Positions 45,321 to 56,065 of a stretch of DNA of 64,000 nucleotides are shown here, piece by piece. The notes below the pieces were generated by a model. It ran no database searches, was not told the DNA's origin, and saw only the letters and a list, made by a program, of their open reading frames with translations. The stretch's first letter is position 1, and the number at the start of each line of letters is the position of its first letter. Position numbers and translations under genes: made by a program. Origin of the DNA: Flavobacteriales bacterium (GTDB lineage: Bacteria > Bacteroidota > Bacteroidia > Flavobacteriales_F > PHOS-HE28); the NCBI GenBank assembly GCA_016713875.1, contig JADJOI010000003.1:992001-1056000 (forward strand). The letters run 5' to 3'.

Positions 45321-45378
45321 ACGGGGCGTAATTTAGCGACCGTGATGGTGCTGCGTTGACACCCCGCCACTGGTGCGC

Positions 45379-45825
45379 ATGTTCGGCAAACGTGGATTCA
45401 TCGTTCCCTGGATCGGCTCGTCCGTGGTGATGTACGGCCTGTCGTACCTGTGGCATGGGCTCGCGCTGAACGATCTGCAGGACTTGCGGATCCCGTTGCC
45501 GCTGTACATGGGTCTGAGCGGCCTGGTGTACCTCATCATCGGTTTTGTGATCACCCTGGCCGTGCATCAGGCCATCGCCCACGAGTGGGTGAGCCTCAAG
45601 CGGGCCTTCCCGCTGATGAGCGCCCTGTTGGGTGCGGCCATCGGCTTCGTGGTCTTCCTGTTGGTGTACATCCTGGGCATGAGCTTCGCGAAGGCCGGGG
45701 CCGTGCATGTGGTGATCGATGCGCTCTGGCAGATGCTGGAGCAGGGCATCGGAGGCCTCATCGTCAGCCTCGGTGTGATCTACGACATGCACCGCCGCTT
45801 CATGGAGAGCGAGCGGGCGCACTGA
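45379..45825 (+). CDS. four-helix membrane protein of unknown function
   Basis: The 148-residue protein has four hydrophobic helices (IVPWIGSSVVMYGLSYLWHG; GLSGLVYLIIGFVITLAVHQA; ALLGAAIGFVVFLLVYILGM; QGIGGLIVSLGVIY) and short loops. The arrangement is reminiscent of DUF1761-type proteins, but I cannot place it firmly. TAATTTAG at 45329-45336, one mismatch from the -7 consensus, precedes it by about 40 bases. It converges on rarA; their ends are adjacent at 45825/45826. Confidence 0.75.
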   Translation: MFGKRGFIVPWIGSSVVMYGLSYLWHGLALNDLQDLRIPLPLYMGLSGLVYLIIGFVITLAVHQAIAHEWVSLKRAFPLMSALLGAAIGFVVFLLVYILGMSFAKAGAVHVVIDALWQMLEQGIGGLIVSLGVIYDMHRRFMESERAH

Positions 45826-47097
45826 TCAGCGGTAGCGGTCCTTCCAGATACGGCCGAGATGCTCGGCCCATTTCTGCTCCCGAGGATTGTCACCAGGCGT
45901 ATAGAGGCTGGTGCCGCTGATGGCCTCCGGAAGGAACTCCTGATCGCTGGCGTGGCCCGGCTGGTCATGGCTGTACTGGTACTCCCGGCCGTACCCGAGA
46001 TCCTTCATCAGCCGCGTGGGCGCATTGCGCAGGTGGAGCGGCACGGGCAGGTCGCCGGTGCGCTGCACGAGCTGCTGGGCGGCGACGATGGCCAGGTAGG
46101 AGGCGTTGCTCTTGGGCGCGCAGGCCAGGTACACGGCGCACTGGCTCAGGATGATCCGGCTCTCGGGCCAGCCCACCAATTGGGCGGCCTGCATGGCGGT
46201 GGTGGCCAGCAGCAGCGCATTGGGGTCAGCGTTGCCGATGTCCTCGCTGGCCAGGATCACCATGCGACGGGCGATGAACAACGGGTCCTCGCCACCCTCC
46301 ACCATGCGGGCCAGCCAGTACACCGCCGCATGCGGGTCGCTGCCGCGCATGCTCTTGATGAAGGCGCTGACGATGTCGTAGTGCTGCTCCCCCTGCTTGT
46401 CGTACCGCGCGGCCTGGGTCTGGACCACCTCCTTCACCAGGGCGTCGGTGATCACCACCAGGCCTTCACCGGCGGCCTTCACGCACAGCTCGAAGGTGTT
46501 CAACAACCGTCGCGCATCGCCACTGCTGGCACGCATCAGGGCATCCACCTCCTGAAGGGTGATGGCCCGTGACCGCAGCTCTTCGTCCTGGTGCATCGCA
46601 CGATCGAGCAGGGCCAGGAGCTGCTCGTGGGCGAGCGGCCGCAGCACGTACACCTGGCAGCGGCTGAGCAACGCGCCGATCACTTCGAAGCTGGGGTTCT
46701 CCGTGGTGGCGCCGATGAGAGTGATGGTGCCTTTCTCCACGGCACCGAGCAGGCTGTCCTGTTGGGCCTTGCTGAAGCGGTGGATCTCGTCGATGAAGAG
46801 GACCGCGCTGCGGGCGAAAAGGCCCTTGCCACCGGCCTGGTCGATCACCTCGCGCACGTCCTTCACGCCGCTGCTGATGGCGCTGAGCGTGAAGAAGGGC
46901 CGCTGCAGCCGTTCGGCGATCAGCCGGGCGAGGGTGGTCTTGCCCACCCCGGGCGGTCCCCAGAGGATCATGCTGGGCAGCATGCCGCCGCTGAGCGCCC
47001 TTCGCAGGATGCCCTCGGGCCCCACCAGGTGCTCCTGGCCGACGACCGCCTCCAGGTCGCGCGGACGCATCCGTTCGGCCAGGGGCGCGGCATCCAT
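45826..47097 (-). CDS. rarA: replication-associated recombination protein A (AAA+ ATPase)
   Basis: The 423-residue protein is collinear with RarA/MgsA. It has Walker A GPPGVGKTTLARLIAE (about 47), Walker B VLFIDEIHRFSKAQQD (about 99), sensor 1 IGATTENPSFEV and the C-terminal tetramerisation part (HYDIVSAFIKSMRGSDPHAAVYWLARM; AMQAAQLVGWPES). RarA acts at stalled replication forks. It has no partner gene in the same unit; the giant T9SS gene ends 75 bases upstream with a hairpin between. Confidence 0.97.
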   Translation of the reverse strand: MDAAPLAERMRPRDLEAVVGQEHLVGPEGILRRALSGGMLPSMILWGPPGVGKTTLARLIAERLQRPFFTLSAISSGVKDVREVIDQAGGKGLFARSAVLFIDEIHRFSKAQQDSLLGAVEKGTITLIGATTENPSFEVIGALLSRCQVYVLRPLAHEQLLALLDRAMHQDEELRSRAITLQEVDALMRASSGDARRLLNTFELCVKAAGEGLVVITDALVKEVVQTQAARYDKQGEQHYDIVSAFIKSMRGSDPHAAVYWLARMVEGGEDPLFIARRMVILASEDIGNADPNALLLATTAMQAAQLVGWPESRIILSQCAVYLACAPKSNASYLAIVAAQQLVQRTGDLPVPLHLRNAPTRLMKDLGYGREYQYSHDQPGHASDQEFLPEAISGTSLYTPGDNPREQKWAEHLGRIWKDRYR

Positions 47098-47101
47098 GCG
47101 G

Positions 47102-47109
47102 CGAAGGTA
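47102..47109 (-). promoter_or_regulatory. -7-like element of rarA, 4 bases before ATG
   Basis: TACCTTCG on the minus strand (one mismatch to TAnnTTTG) ends four bases before the rarA start at 47097. Confidence 0.4.
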
Positions 47110-47122
47110 GGGCCGCCAACGA

Positions 47123-47151
47123 AGGACCCCCTCCGGTGTGGAGGGGGTCCT
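47123..47151 (-). terminator. hairpin after the giant adhesin gene
   Basis: A perfect 12-bp stem (arms 47123-47134 and 47140-47151, 5-base loop) lies 21 bases after the stop of the adhesin gene. The T run after it on the minus strand is short, so termination is likely but not certain. Confidence 0.65.
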
Positions 47152-47172
47152 GTCGCAGTGGTCAGGGACGGG

Positions 47173-50100
47173 TCAACGCGTCAGCACCAGGCGACCGTGG
47201 ACGCTGCGTCCATCGAGCATCAGGTGGTAGAGGTAGGTGGTGCCCGTGAGGCCATCGGCGGTGAGCTCCACCTGGTAGTCGGCGTTACGCTCCACGCGGC
47301 CGTCGAAGAGCCGGGCCACGGGGCGGCCCTGGAGATCGGTGAGGTCCAGCACGGCCTGCCCGTCGCGGTCGGCGGTGAAGCGCAGGGTGGTCATCACACG
47401 GAAGGGGTTCGGCGAAGCGGTGACCTCGAGGGATTTGCCGCCCTTGCCCTTCACCGTGATCACCTGCACGAGCTCGGAGGCATTTCCGCAATCGTCCACG
47501 GCGGTCCAGGTGCGCGTGATGGTGTAGCCCTTCTCGCAGTCCTTGCCGCTCATGTCCTCGGTGAACAGCACCTGCACGTCCTCATCGCAGTTGTCGCTCG
47601 CCTTGCAGGCTTCCGCATCGGGCACCTTGTCACAGGTGGTCTCCAGGTCGGCCACCGCGCAAAGGATGGTGGGCGGGGTGGTGTCCACCACCTCGATGGT
47701 CTGCGTGGCCGAGGCGGTGTTGCCACAGAGGTCGCTCACCGTCCAGGTGCGGATCACGGTGAACTCGTTCTTGCAATCGCCCTTGATGGTCTCCTCGGTC
47801 AGGATCACCTCCAGGTTGGCGCTGCACGCATCCTCCGCCGTCACCAAGGGGGCTTCGGGGAGCTTCTCGTCGCACTGCAGGGTGAGGTCGGCGGGCACGC
47901 CCAGCAGGACCGGCGCTTCATTGTCCACCACCGTCACGGTCTGCGTGGCGCTGCTGGTGTTGCCACAGTCGTCCGAAGCGGACCAGGTACGCACCAGCTG
48001 GAAGTTGCCCGGGCAGTTGCCCGGCACGAACACCTCGGTCATCATCACCTGCGACGCGTTCTTGCAGGCGTCCGCGGCATGCACTTCGGGGAGCTCGTCG
48101 CTCAGCTCGTCGCAGGCCACGGTGATGTCCGCCGGCACACCAAGGAGTTCGGGGCCCTGAGTGTCCACCACGGTGATGGTCTGCACGCAGGTCTCACTGT
48201 TGCCATTGGCATCGGTGGCCCACCAGGTGCGGGTGAGGACGTAGGGGCAGGAGCCGCTCCAGCTGTCCGTCCAACCCACGGTCACCTCAGGGCACTTGTC
48301 ATCCTTCCGGAAGATCGGGTGGCCCACATCGTAGGGGTGCAGCGAGCTGCCGCACTCCAGCGTGACGTCCGGACCGCATTGCTCGATCAGCTTGCCACAT
48401 TCATCCTTGTCGCAGTCGTCGATGACCAGGACCTCCATGCTGGCGGAGCATCCGTTCGCACCCGTCACGGTCACGGTGTAGCTGCCGGCTTCCACGGTGG
48501 TCGTGGTCGCCGACGTGCTGGTGAATCCGTTCGGACCGGTCCAGCTGAAGGTCAGGCCTGCCTGCGAGATCGCGGTCAGCGTCGCTTCACCCGTGATGCA
48601 ATCGATCGTGGTGGCCTCGGCGCTCAGGTCCGGGGCGTTGTTCTCCAACAGCACCTCGGCCGTGGCCGTGCTGGTGCAGCCGTTGGCGCCCGTCACCACC
48701 AGGGTGTAGGTGCCCGCCATGCACACCGTCGGGTTCGGGTCGGCGCTGCTGTAGTTGCCCGGGCCGGTCCAGCTGAAGCTGCCGTTGCCCGTGCCCTGCA
48801 GCGTCACGCAGCTCGTGGTGCAGGTGATCGTGCCACCGGCGGCTTGGGCGCCCGGCACGTCCACATCCTCCAGCACGGTGGTGCTGGCGCTGTTGCTGCA
48901 GCCGTTGGCGGCGGTCACCGTCAGGGTGTACACACCCGCAGTGCTCACCACCGGGGCAGCGTCCGCGCTCACGAAGCCGTTGGGGCCCGTCCACTGGAAG
49001 CTCACGATGCCCGGGGCGAAGAACCCGTTCAGGGTCACCGTGGGGTTGCTGCAGGAGAGCACGCCGCTCAGGGCGTCCACCTCAGGCACATCGTTATCCA
49101 ACAGCACCTCGGCCGTGGCCGTGCTGGTGCAGCCGTTGGCGCCCGTCACCACCAGGGTGTAGGTGCCCGCCATGCACACCGTCGGGTTCGGGTCGGCGCT
49201 GCTGTAGTTGCCCGGGCCGGTCCAGCTGAAGCTGCCGTTGCCCGTGCCCTGCAGCGTCACGCAGCTCGTGGTGCAGGTGATCGTGCCACCGGCGGCTTGC
49301 GCGCCAGGAGCAGCGTTGTCCAGGAGCACTTCGGCGCTGGCCGTGCTCGTGCAACCGTTGCTGCCCGTCACCGTCAGCACATACGTGCCAGCGACCGACA
49401 CGGTCGGGTTCTGGTCGATGCTGGCGAAGTTGTTCGGGCCGGTCCAGCTGTAGCTGCCGTTGCCGCTGCCCATCAGCATCACGCTCGTGGTGGTGCAGGT
49501 CAGCGTTCCACCCGTGGCCTGTGCGCCAGGAGCAGCGTTGTCCAGGAGCACTTCGGCGCTGGCCGTGCTGGTGCACCCGTTGGCGCCCGTCACCACCAAG
49601 GTGTAGGTGCCGGCGGTGCACACCGTCGGGTCCTGGTCGGCGCTGCTGTAGTTGCCCGGGCCGGTCCAGCTGTAGCTGCCGTTGCCCGTGCCCTGCAGCG
49701 TCACGCAGCTCGTGGTGCAGGTGATCGTGCCACCGGCGGCTTGGGCGCCCGGCACGTCCACATCCTCCAGCACGGTGGTGCTGGCGCTGTTGCTGCAGCC
49801 GTTGGCGGCGGTCACCGTCAGGGTGTACACACCCGCAGTGCTCACCACCGGGGCAGCGTCCGCGCTCACGAAGCCGTTGGGGCCCGTCCACTGGAAGCTC
49901 ACGATGCCCGGGGCGAAGAACCCGTTCAGGGTCACCGTGGGGTTGCTGCGGGAGGCACGCCGCTCAGGGCGTCCACCTCAGGCACATCGTTATCCAACAG
50001 CACCTCGGCCGTGGCCGTGCTGGTGCAGCCGTTGGCGCCCGTCACCACCAGGTGTAGGTGCCCGCCATGCACACCGTCGGGTTCGGGTCGGCGCTGCTGT

Positions 50101-53100
50101 GGTGCCCGGGCCGGTCCAGCTGAAGCTGCCGTTGCCCGTGCCCTGCAGCGTCACGCAGCTCGTGGTGCAGGTGATCGTGCCACCGGCGGCGGCGCGCCAG
50201 GGCAGCGTTGTCCAGGGGCACTTCGGCGCTGGCCGTGCTCGTGCAACCGTTGCTGCCCGTCACCGTCAGCACACATACGTGCCAGCGACCGACACGGTCG
50301 GGTTCTGGTCGATGCTGGCGAAGTTGTTCGGGCCGGTCCAGCTGTAGCTGCCGTTGCCGCTGCCCATCAGCATCACGCTCGTGGTGGTGCAGGTCAGCGT
50401 TCCACCGGCGGCTTGCGCGCCAGGCACGTCCACATCCTCCAGCACGGTGGTGCTGGCGCTGTTGCTGCAGCCGTTGGCGGCGGTCACCGTCAGGGTGTAC
50501 ACACCCGCAGTGCTCACCACCGGGGCAGCGTCCGCGCTCACGAAGCCGTTGGGGCCCGTCCACTGGAAGCTCACGATGCCCGGGGCGAAGAACCCGTTCA
50601 GGGTCACCGTGGGGTTGCTGCAGGAGAGCACGCCGCTCAGGGCGTCCACCTCAGGCACATCGTTATCCAACAGCACCTCGGCCGTGGCCGTGCTGGTGCA
50701 GCCGTTGGCGCCCGTCACCACCAGGGTGTAGGTGCCCGCCATGCACACCGTCGGGTTCGGGTCGGCGCTGCTGTAGTTGCCCGGGCCGGTCAGCTGAAGC
50801 TGCCGTTGCCCGTGCCCTGCAGCGTCACGCAGCTCGTGGTGCAGGTGATCGTGCCACCGGCGGCTTGCGCGCCAGGAGCAGCGTTGTCCAGGAGCACTTC
50901 GGCGCTGGCCGTGCTCGTGCAACCGTTGCTGCCCGTCACCGTCAGCACATACGTGCCAGCGACCGACACGGTCGGGTTCTGGTCGATGCTGGCGAAGTTG
51001 TTCGGGCCGGTCCAGCTGTAGCTGCCGTTGCCGCTGCCCATCAGCATCACGCTCGTGGTGGTGCAGGTCAGCGTTCCACCGGCGGCTTGCGCGCCCGGCA
51101 CGTCCACATCCTCCAGCACGGTGGTGCTGGCGCTGTTGCTGCAGCCGTTGGCGGCGGTCACCGTCAGGGTGTACACACCCGCAGTGCTCACCACCGGGGC
51201 AGCGTCCGCGCTCACGAAGCCGTTGGGGCCCGTCCACTGGAAGCTCACGATGCCCGGGGCGAAGAACCCGTTCAGGGTCACCGTGGGGTTGCTGCAGGAG
51301 AGCACGCCGCTCAGGGCGTCCACCTCAGGCACATCGTTATCCAACAGCACCTCGGCCGTGGCCGTGCTGGTGCAGCCGTTGGCGCCCGTCACCCACCAGG
51401 TGTAGGTGCCCGCCATGCACACCGTCGGGTTCGGGTCGGCGCTGCTGTAGTTGCCCGGGCCGGTCCAGCTGTAGCTGCCGTTGCCCGTGCCCTGCAGCGT
51501 CACGCAGCTCGTGGTGCAGGTGATGGTACCACCGGCCGCTTGGGCGCCCGGCACGTCGGTATTCCCGATCACGATCGCCTCGGCGGTCCCAACGCAGGCC
51601 AACGGACCATTCTCCGTCTGGATGCTTGTTCCGGTGACCGTCAGCACATAGCTGCCCGGGGCGGAAACGACCGGATTCTGATCGCCGCTGGTGAACCCGT
51701 TCGGGCCGGTCCAGGTGAAGCTCACGTTCGGGGTGAGGCTGGCTCCCTGGAGCTGGACGGTCGGTTGCAGACAGCTGATCTCGCCTCCAACGGCACCGGC
51801 GCTGGCCGTGGTGCCATCGATGATCACATCGGCGTTCACGCTGGTCACGCAGCCATTGGCCCCGGTGACGGTCAACGTGTAGGTACCGGCCACGTCCACC
51901 ACCGGAGCGGCATCCGCGCTGGTGAACCCACCAGGACCGCTCCACGACAGGGTTCCGGTGCCACTGCCTTGCAGCTGGGCGGAGAGGATGTTGCAGTTGA
52001 TGGTACCGCCCTGAGCCGAAGCTTGGGGGGCGGCGTTGTCGGCGATCACCTCCACCGTGGCCGTGCTGGTGCACCCGTTGGCGCCCGTCACCACCAGGGT
52101 GTAGGTGCCCGCGGTGCATACCGTCGGATCCTGATCGGTGCTGCTGAAGTTGCCCGGGCCGGTCCAGCTGTAGCTGCCGTTACCGGTGCCCTGCAGGGTC
52201 ACACATGGCGTGGTGCAGCTGATCGTGCCTCCGGCCGCTTGCGCGCCGGGTACAGTGGTGTTCACGGACACCTCGACCTGATCGGTGCCGGTGCAGCCCG
52301 TTTGCGGATCGGTCACCAGGAGGACATAGACGCCGGCCTGGTTGACGATCGGTGTGGCGGAAGCCGCGCCGGAAACGATGCCCGGGCCGGTCCATGAGAA
52401 GTTCAGCCCGCTCGGTACGCTGCCGCCGTTCAGTTGCACCGTGGGACCCGTGGTGCAGGTGATCTCGACATCACTTCCCGCAAGGGCTGTGGGAGGCATG
52501 GTGCCGGAGATGTTCACCGGAAGGGTGACGGAGCACTGGTTGAGGTCGGTGACGGTGACAGTGTAGGGACCAGCTGGCACGTTGGTGAGGTTCGGCCCCA
52601 CGGCGCCGGTGCTCCACACATAGCCATAGCCCGGGGTTCCGCCGGTGCCGCTGGCCGACGCACCGCCCGTGCCCGTGTTGCAGGCATCCAGGGTGGTGTT
52701 GATGGTGGCGGAGAGCGGGCTGGGCTGACCCACTGAGAAGTTGGCGGTGGCGCTGCATCCGTTGGCATCGGTCACCGTCACACTGATCGGTCCGGCGCTC
52801 AGGCCCGTGGCGGTGGCCCCCGTCTGGCCATTGCTCCATGCGAACGTGAAGGGCGCCTGTCCGTCGGCGGTGGCCGTGACGCTGCCATCGCTGCCGCCGT
52901 GGCAGGACACATCGCCCACCGTGCCGCTCGCGGTCATGATGCGCACCTTCACCACCTGATCGGCCGCCCCGGCGAGGATGCAGGCATCGCCGCCGATGAT
53001 GCGCCGGATGTAGGTGTCCGCGGTGACGGCACCGATCAGGGCACCCGGAAGGTCCTGCCCGGTGGCACCTGCGATGTCCGTCCACGTCAGGCTGTCGGCG

Positions 53101-55565
53101 CTGATCTGCCACTGATAGGTGGCGGCGCTGCCGAACGCAGGATAGGGAGAGGACACGTTGTTGCGCACGATGGTGGGCAGCACATAGCTCGGTTCGGAAC
53201 CGGTGATGTCGCCGGGCGTGCTGCCCGGACAGATGGCCACGCCCTGGTAGGTGATGCTGTTGCCCAGCAGGTCGGGCGGGTTGGCCCACACCACGAGCCC
53301 CGGTTCATACCGTGACGTGGAGCTGACCTTGGTGGTGTTGAGCGCGCCCTGGGTGAGGGGGATGGTGTTGCTGCGCGCGGTGACGATGGTGTAGATGCGG
53401 CAGTTGCTGAACTTGATGCCGCGCTCGCCGACCGGGTCATAGTCATCGGCCGATCCGCCGTAGTAGGTGCTGAAGAGCAGGGCGCTCAGGTCATGCTCCA
53501 GCTTGCTGAAGGTCTTGTCGTTGCTTCCTTGGTTGGTGGTCTGCAGCGGCACGTTCGGGGACGAGCTGACCGGGAAGTTGGTGCTGTTCGAATAGCCGAA
53601 CACGTAGACATCGTTGTTCTGGTCCACGTTCAGGCCCATCATGTTCACCTCGTTGCCGCTTCCGCCGAGGTAGGTGGCGCCCATGAAGGTCTGGTCGATG
53701 CCCATGCGGCACGCGTAGAAGTCGTTGCTGCCGTTGTGCGAGCTGTCGAACACACCCGAGCCGCTGATGTTGGCGCCGGCGAGCCCGGTGGTGACACCAC
53801 CGAAATACAACTCGGTCCGCGCCGTGTTGAATTCCATGCACAGCACGGAAGCAGCAGCGCTGGAGGCGGAACTGAAGTAGCTGCTCCAGGTGACCCCGCC
53901 CGCCGAGGTCAGCCGTTGCAGAAAGCCGGCCGAGTTCCCACCGCGGGTGGACTGGCGGGGGCTGACGGTCGGGAAGTTGGTGCTTGCCGTGCTACCACCG
54001 ACGAAGATGTCGCCTGTGGCATCATTGTGCAGCATGATGGTAGCGACATCACTACCGGTGCCGCCGCTGTTGCGCATCCAGACCAGCGTGGAGAGGTCGG
54101 CGTTCACCCGGAAGACCAAGGCATCATTGCTGCCCGCGTTGGTGTTGGTGGCACCGCTGCCGGGGTTCTGGGTGAGCAGGTTGGTGCTGGTGGTGGACCC
54201 GCATACGAGCACGTCACCGCTGGCGGTAGTGCGCAGGTCGTAGGACAGTTCTCCGCCGTTGCCACCGATCACACAGGCCTTGATGCCGGTGCCGGCGGGG
54301 TTGATCTTCAGCACGAAGATGTCGTCGCCCGATTGGGCCTGCTGATCAATGCTGCTGCCACTGAACCCGGTTCCGCCGAGCAGGGGGAAGTTGGTGCTGC
54401 CGGTCAGGCCGGTGATGTAAAGGTTCCCGTCCAGCCCCTGCTCGATCGCGTACGGGTTGTCGTCGTCAGCACCGCCGATGTAGGTCTGCCAGACCCGGGT
54501 GCCGGAACCACCCACGGTGGAGGGCTCGAGGTATTTACCGACGATGATCTCCAGGTTGCCGTTGGCCGTTTCGTCGAAGGCGCCCAAGGTGATGTTGTCG
54601 GTGGTGCCCACCACTCGGGCCAGCACGTAGATGGCCCCGTCGTTCGGGTCCACCCAGATGCCATGGCCATGGTTGTCGCCGGAACTGTTCGTGTTCACCC
54701 AGGTGGCCCAGCGCAGCGCGATGGGGTCGATCACCAACGGCCGGGTACGGTCGTAGGCCCCCAAGGTGAAGCGGACCACGTTGCCTTGCACGGCGTATGC
54801 GGCATCCACGCGCTGCTCGCCACGCTCGCCGCCTTGGTAGACGACCGGCGCGGGGAAGAGCATCTCACCCAGGCTTGTGGGCACCACCAGTTCACCCTTG
54901 TCGGTGACACGGAGGCGCTCGATGCCCTTCAGCTCGAGCTGGATGTCGGCGGGGTCGCTTCCGGGTTTGCAGATGATATCGTACTCCAGTGCACCGTCCT
55001 CGGCCGCGTAATAGCGGACATCGGTGCGGGGATAGACGTCCTTGTACCACACCTCCTCGAAGCTGCTGACGCCGGTGGCATGGCGGGCGGCATCGCCCAC
55101 GAAGTAGTTGGCGGCGTCACCGTGGGGCTTCAGGCCCTCGATGCGCATGGTGGGCAGCGCCCCGCGGAAGTGGAGCATCCAGCCATGTCCGCGTTCGCGC
55201 CACAACAGCGGGCGGTTCGGCAGACCCAGGCGGGCCTCCTCCTCGATGCGATGCCCTTCGGCCTCGCGGGCGCTGACGGCCTCCGGGTCGTAGGCCTTCA
55301 CCAGCATGCCTTCGGGCGTGGCCAGGGCCTGGCCCAGCGGGAAGTCGGCCCGGAACCGGACGTGGGGGTTGAACTGCCCGCGGTTCTCCGTGAAGTGGAT
55401 GCGTTGCTCGTAGGCATGGAGCAGGGCGTCCAGGCCGTCCGCATGTCCGTCATGCGGTCGGTCGGGCGGCGTGTGCGCCACAGCGCCTGTGGTCGCGAAC
55501 ACCAAGGCCGTCAGTAGGGCCTTGGCGCGTCGCAGCGCGGTCTTGGGGGGTGAATGGTGCTGCAT
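47173..55565 (-). CDS. giant SprB-like, T9SS-exported repeat adhesin (frame broken by clustered indels)
   Basis: After a signal peptide (about 1-30), an N-terminal DUF7948-type domain is seen (FTENRGQFNPHVRFRADF; WYKDVYPRTDVRYYA). SBBP propeller repeats follow (TYIGGADDDNPYAIEQGLDGNLYITG; YLGGSGNEVN), then SprB-type repeats (VSCHGGSDGSVTATADG; WSNGQTGATATGLSAG). A long array of Ig/PKD-like modules of 70-75 residues spans 48640-52270, then HYR-like modules (VDTQGPELLGVPADITVACDEL), then a sorting domain (VTASPNPFRVMTTLRF). SprB-class proteins are surface adhesins, some moved by the gliding motor. The frame breaks at about 50790, 50273, 50195, 50100, 50051 and 49951; counted against intact repeat copies these sum to -4, which gives an unbroken gene of 2799 codons. 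Confidence 0.85.
48640..51556 (-). repeat. A-B-C higher-order tandem repeat within the adhesin gene
   Basis: Three module types of about 220-230 bp alternate. A has TITCTTSCVTLQGTGNGS, B has VLSCSNPTVTLNGFFAPG, and C has TLTCTTTSVMLMGSGNGS. From N to C terminus the order is A B C A B C A B A C A B A. Equivalent points in the B modules lie at 51231, 50557, 49885 and 48988, giving a period of 672-674 bases for the triple. Copies of the same type are nearly identical at DNA level, while the modules outside this block (up to about 52270, and D at about 48410-48639) have diverged. Confidence 0.88.
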
Positions 55566-55619
55566 GGGTTCTTGGGTCGGTTGTCGGTTATTCGGATGCG
55601 GACGCCCCGGAGGAGGTCA

Positions 55620-55754
55620 TCAGGGGACGAACAGCAGCAACAGGCCGACCAGCAGAAGGCACCAGAGCTCTCTGTCGGCCAACCAGGCCGGCAGGGCGAT
55701 CCTTCGGTGCAACACGAGCGCGCTCACGCGCTCAAGGGTCTTCGCGGTCCTCAT
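55620..55754 (-). CDS. possible 44-residue membrane peptide upstream of the adhesin gene
   Basis: A short frame begins MRTAKTLERVSALVLHR and ends in a hydrophobic helix, WCLLLVGLLLLFVP, just before its stop. It lies 54 bases upstream of the giant gene on the same strand. The amphipathic-plus-helix design is what a small membrane protein would show, but there is no family support and composition alone could produce it. Confidence 0.3.
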   Translation of the reverse strand: MRTAKTLERVSALVLHRRIALPAWLADRELWCLLLVGLLLLFVP

Positions 55755-56065
55755 CGGTGATCCTGTTGGTGTCCAAGTAGCCCACAGGGTCGATCGAAGC
55801 CGGACGAACGGGCACAAAGCAACGGCGAACCGATGGCCGGTGTCAAGTTTCGTCGAAACGAATAGGCTATTCGTCGATGCATTAGGCGATTTCATGGGGC
55901 ATTTTCTGCGAGCCGAACGGAGCGGCCGGAGGTCACCTGTTGAAAACTTTCTGCCGGTTTTTTTGGCGATCGACGTGGCGAGTTGCTTAATTGTCCGGCG
56001 TTCGTCTGACAGAAAAGACGTCAAGGCATCGGACGATCATCAACGCGACAACAAATCCCAAACAC
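55755..56065. other. A+T-richer divergent control region of recA and the adhesin gene
   Basis: No gene is seen here. The stretch holds a 17-bp palindrome at 55858-55874, a TTG at 55940-55942 followed 15 bases later by TTTTTTTG (55958-55965, one mismatch to the -7 consensus), and TTGCTTTG on the minus strand at 55814-55821. Which of these is used cannot be told from sequence. Confidence 0.5.
55858..55874. promoter_or_regulatory. palindromic operator candidate upstream of recA
   Basis: ACGAATAGGCTATTCGT is a perfect inverted repeat with 8-base arms about a single central base. It lies about 190 bases before the recA start. It could be an SOS or other regulator site. Confidence 0.45.

Noticed and set aside
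46591..51021. 1476-codon plus-strand frame rich in Gly, Ala, Arg and His
   Set aside because: It is the antisense shadow of rarA and the repeat-rich adhesin gene. Repeats without stops on one strand also stay open on the other, and the translation shows no domain or signal.
47173..52270. Regularly spaced near-identical repeats that might suggest a CRISPR array
   Set aside because: The period is about 220-230 bases within a coding frame, with protein-level modules and no unique spacers or cas genes.
50208..52397. 729-codon plus-strand frame over the adhesin repeats
   Set aside because: Antisense to the same repeat array; its translation repeats only because the DNA does.
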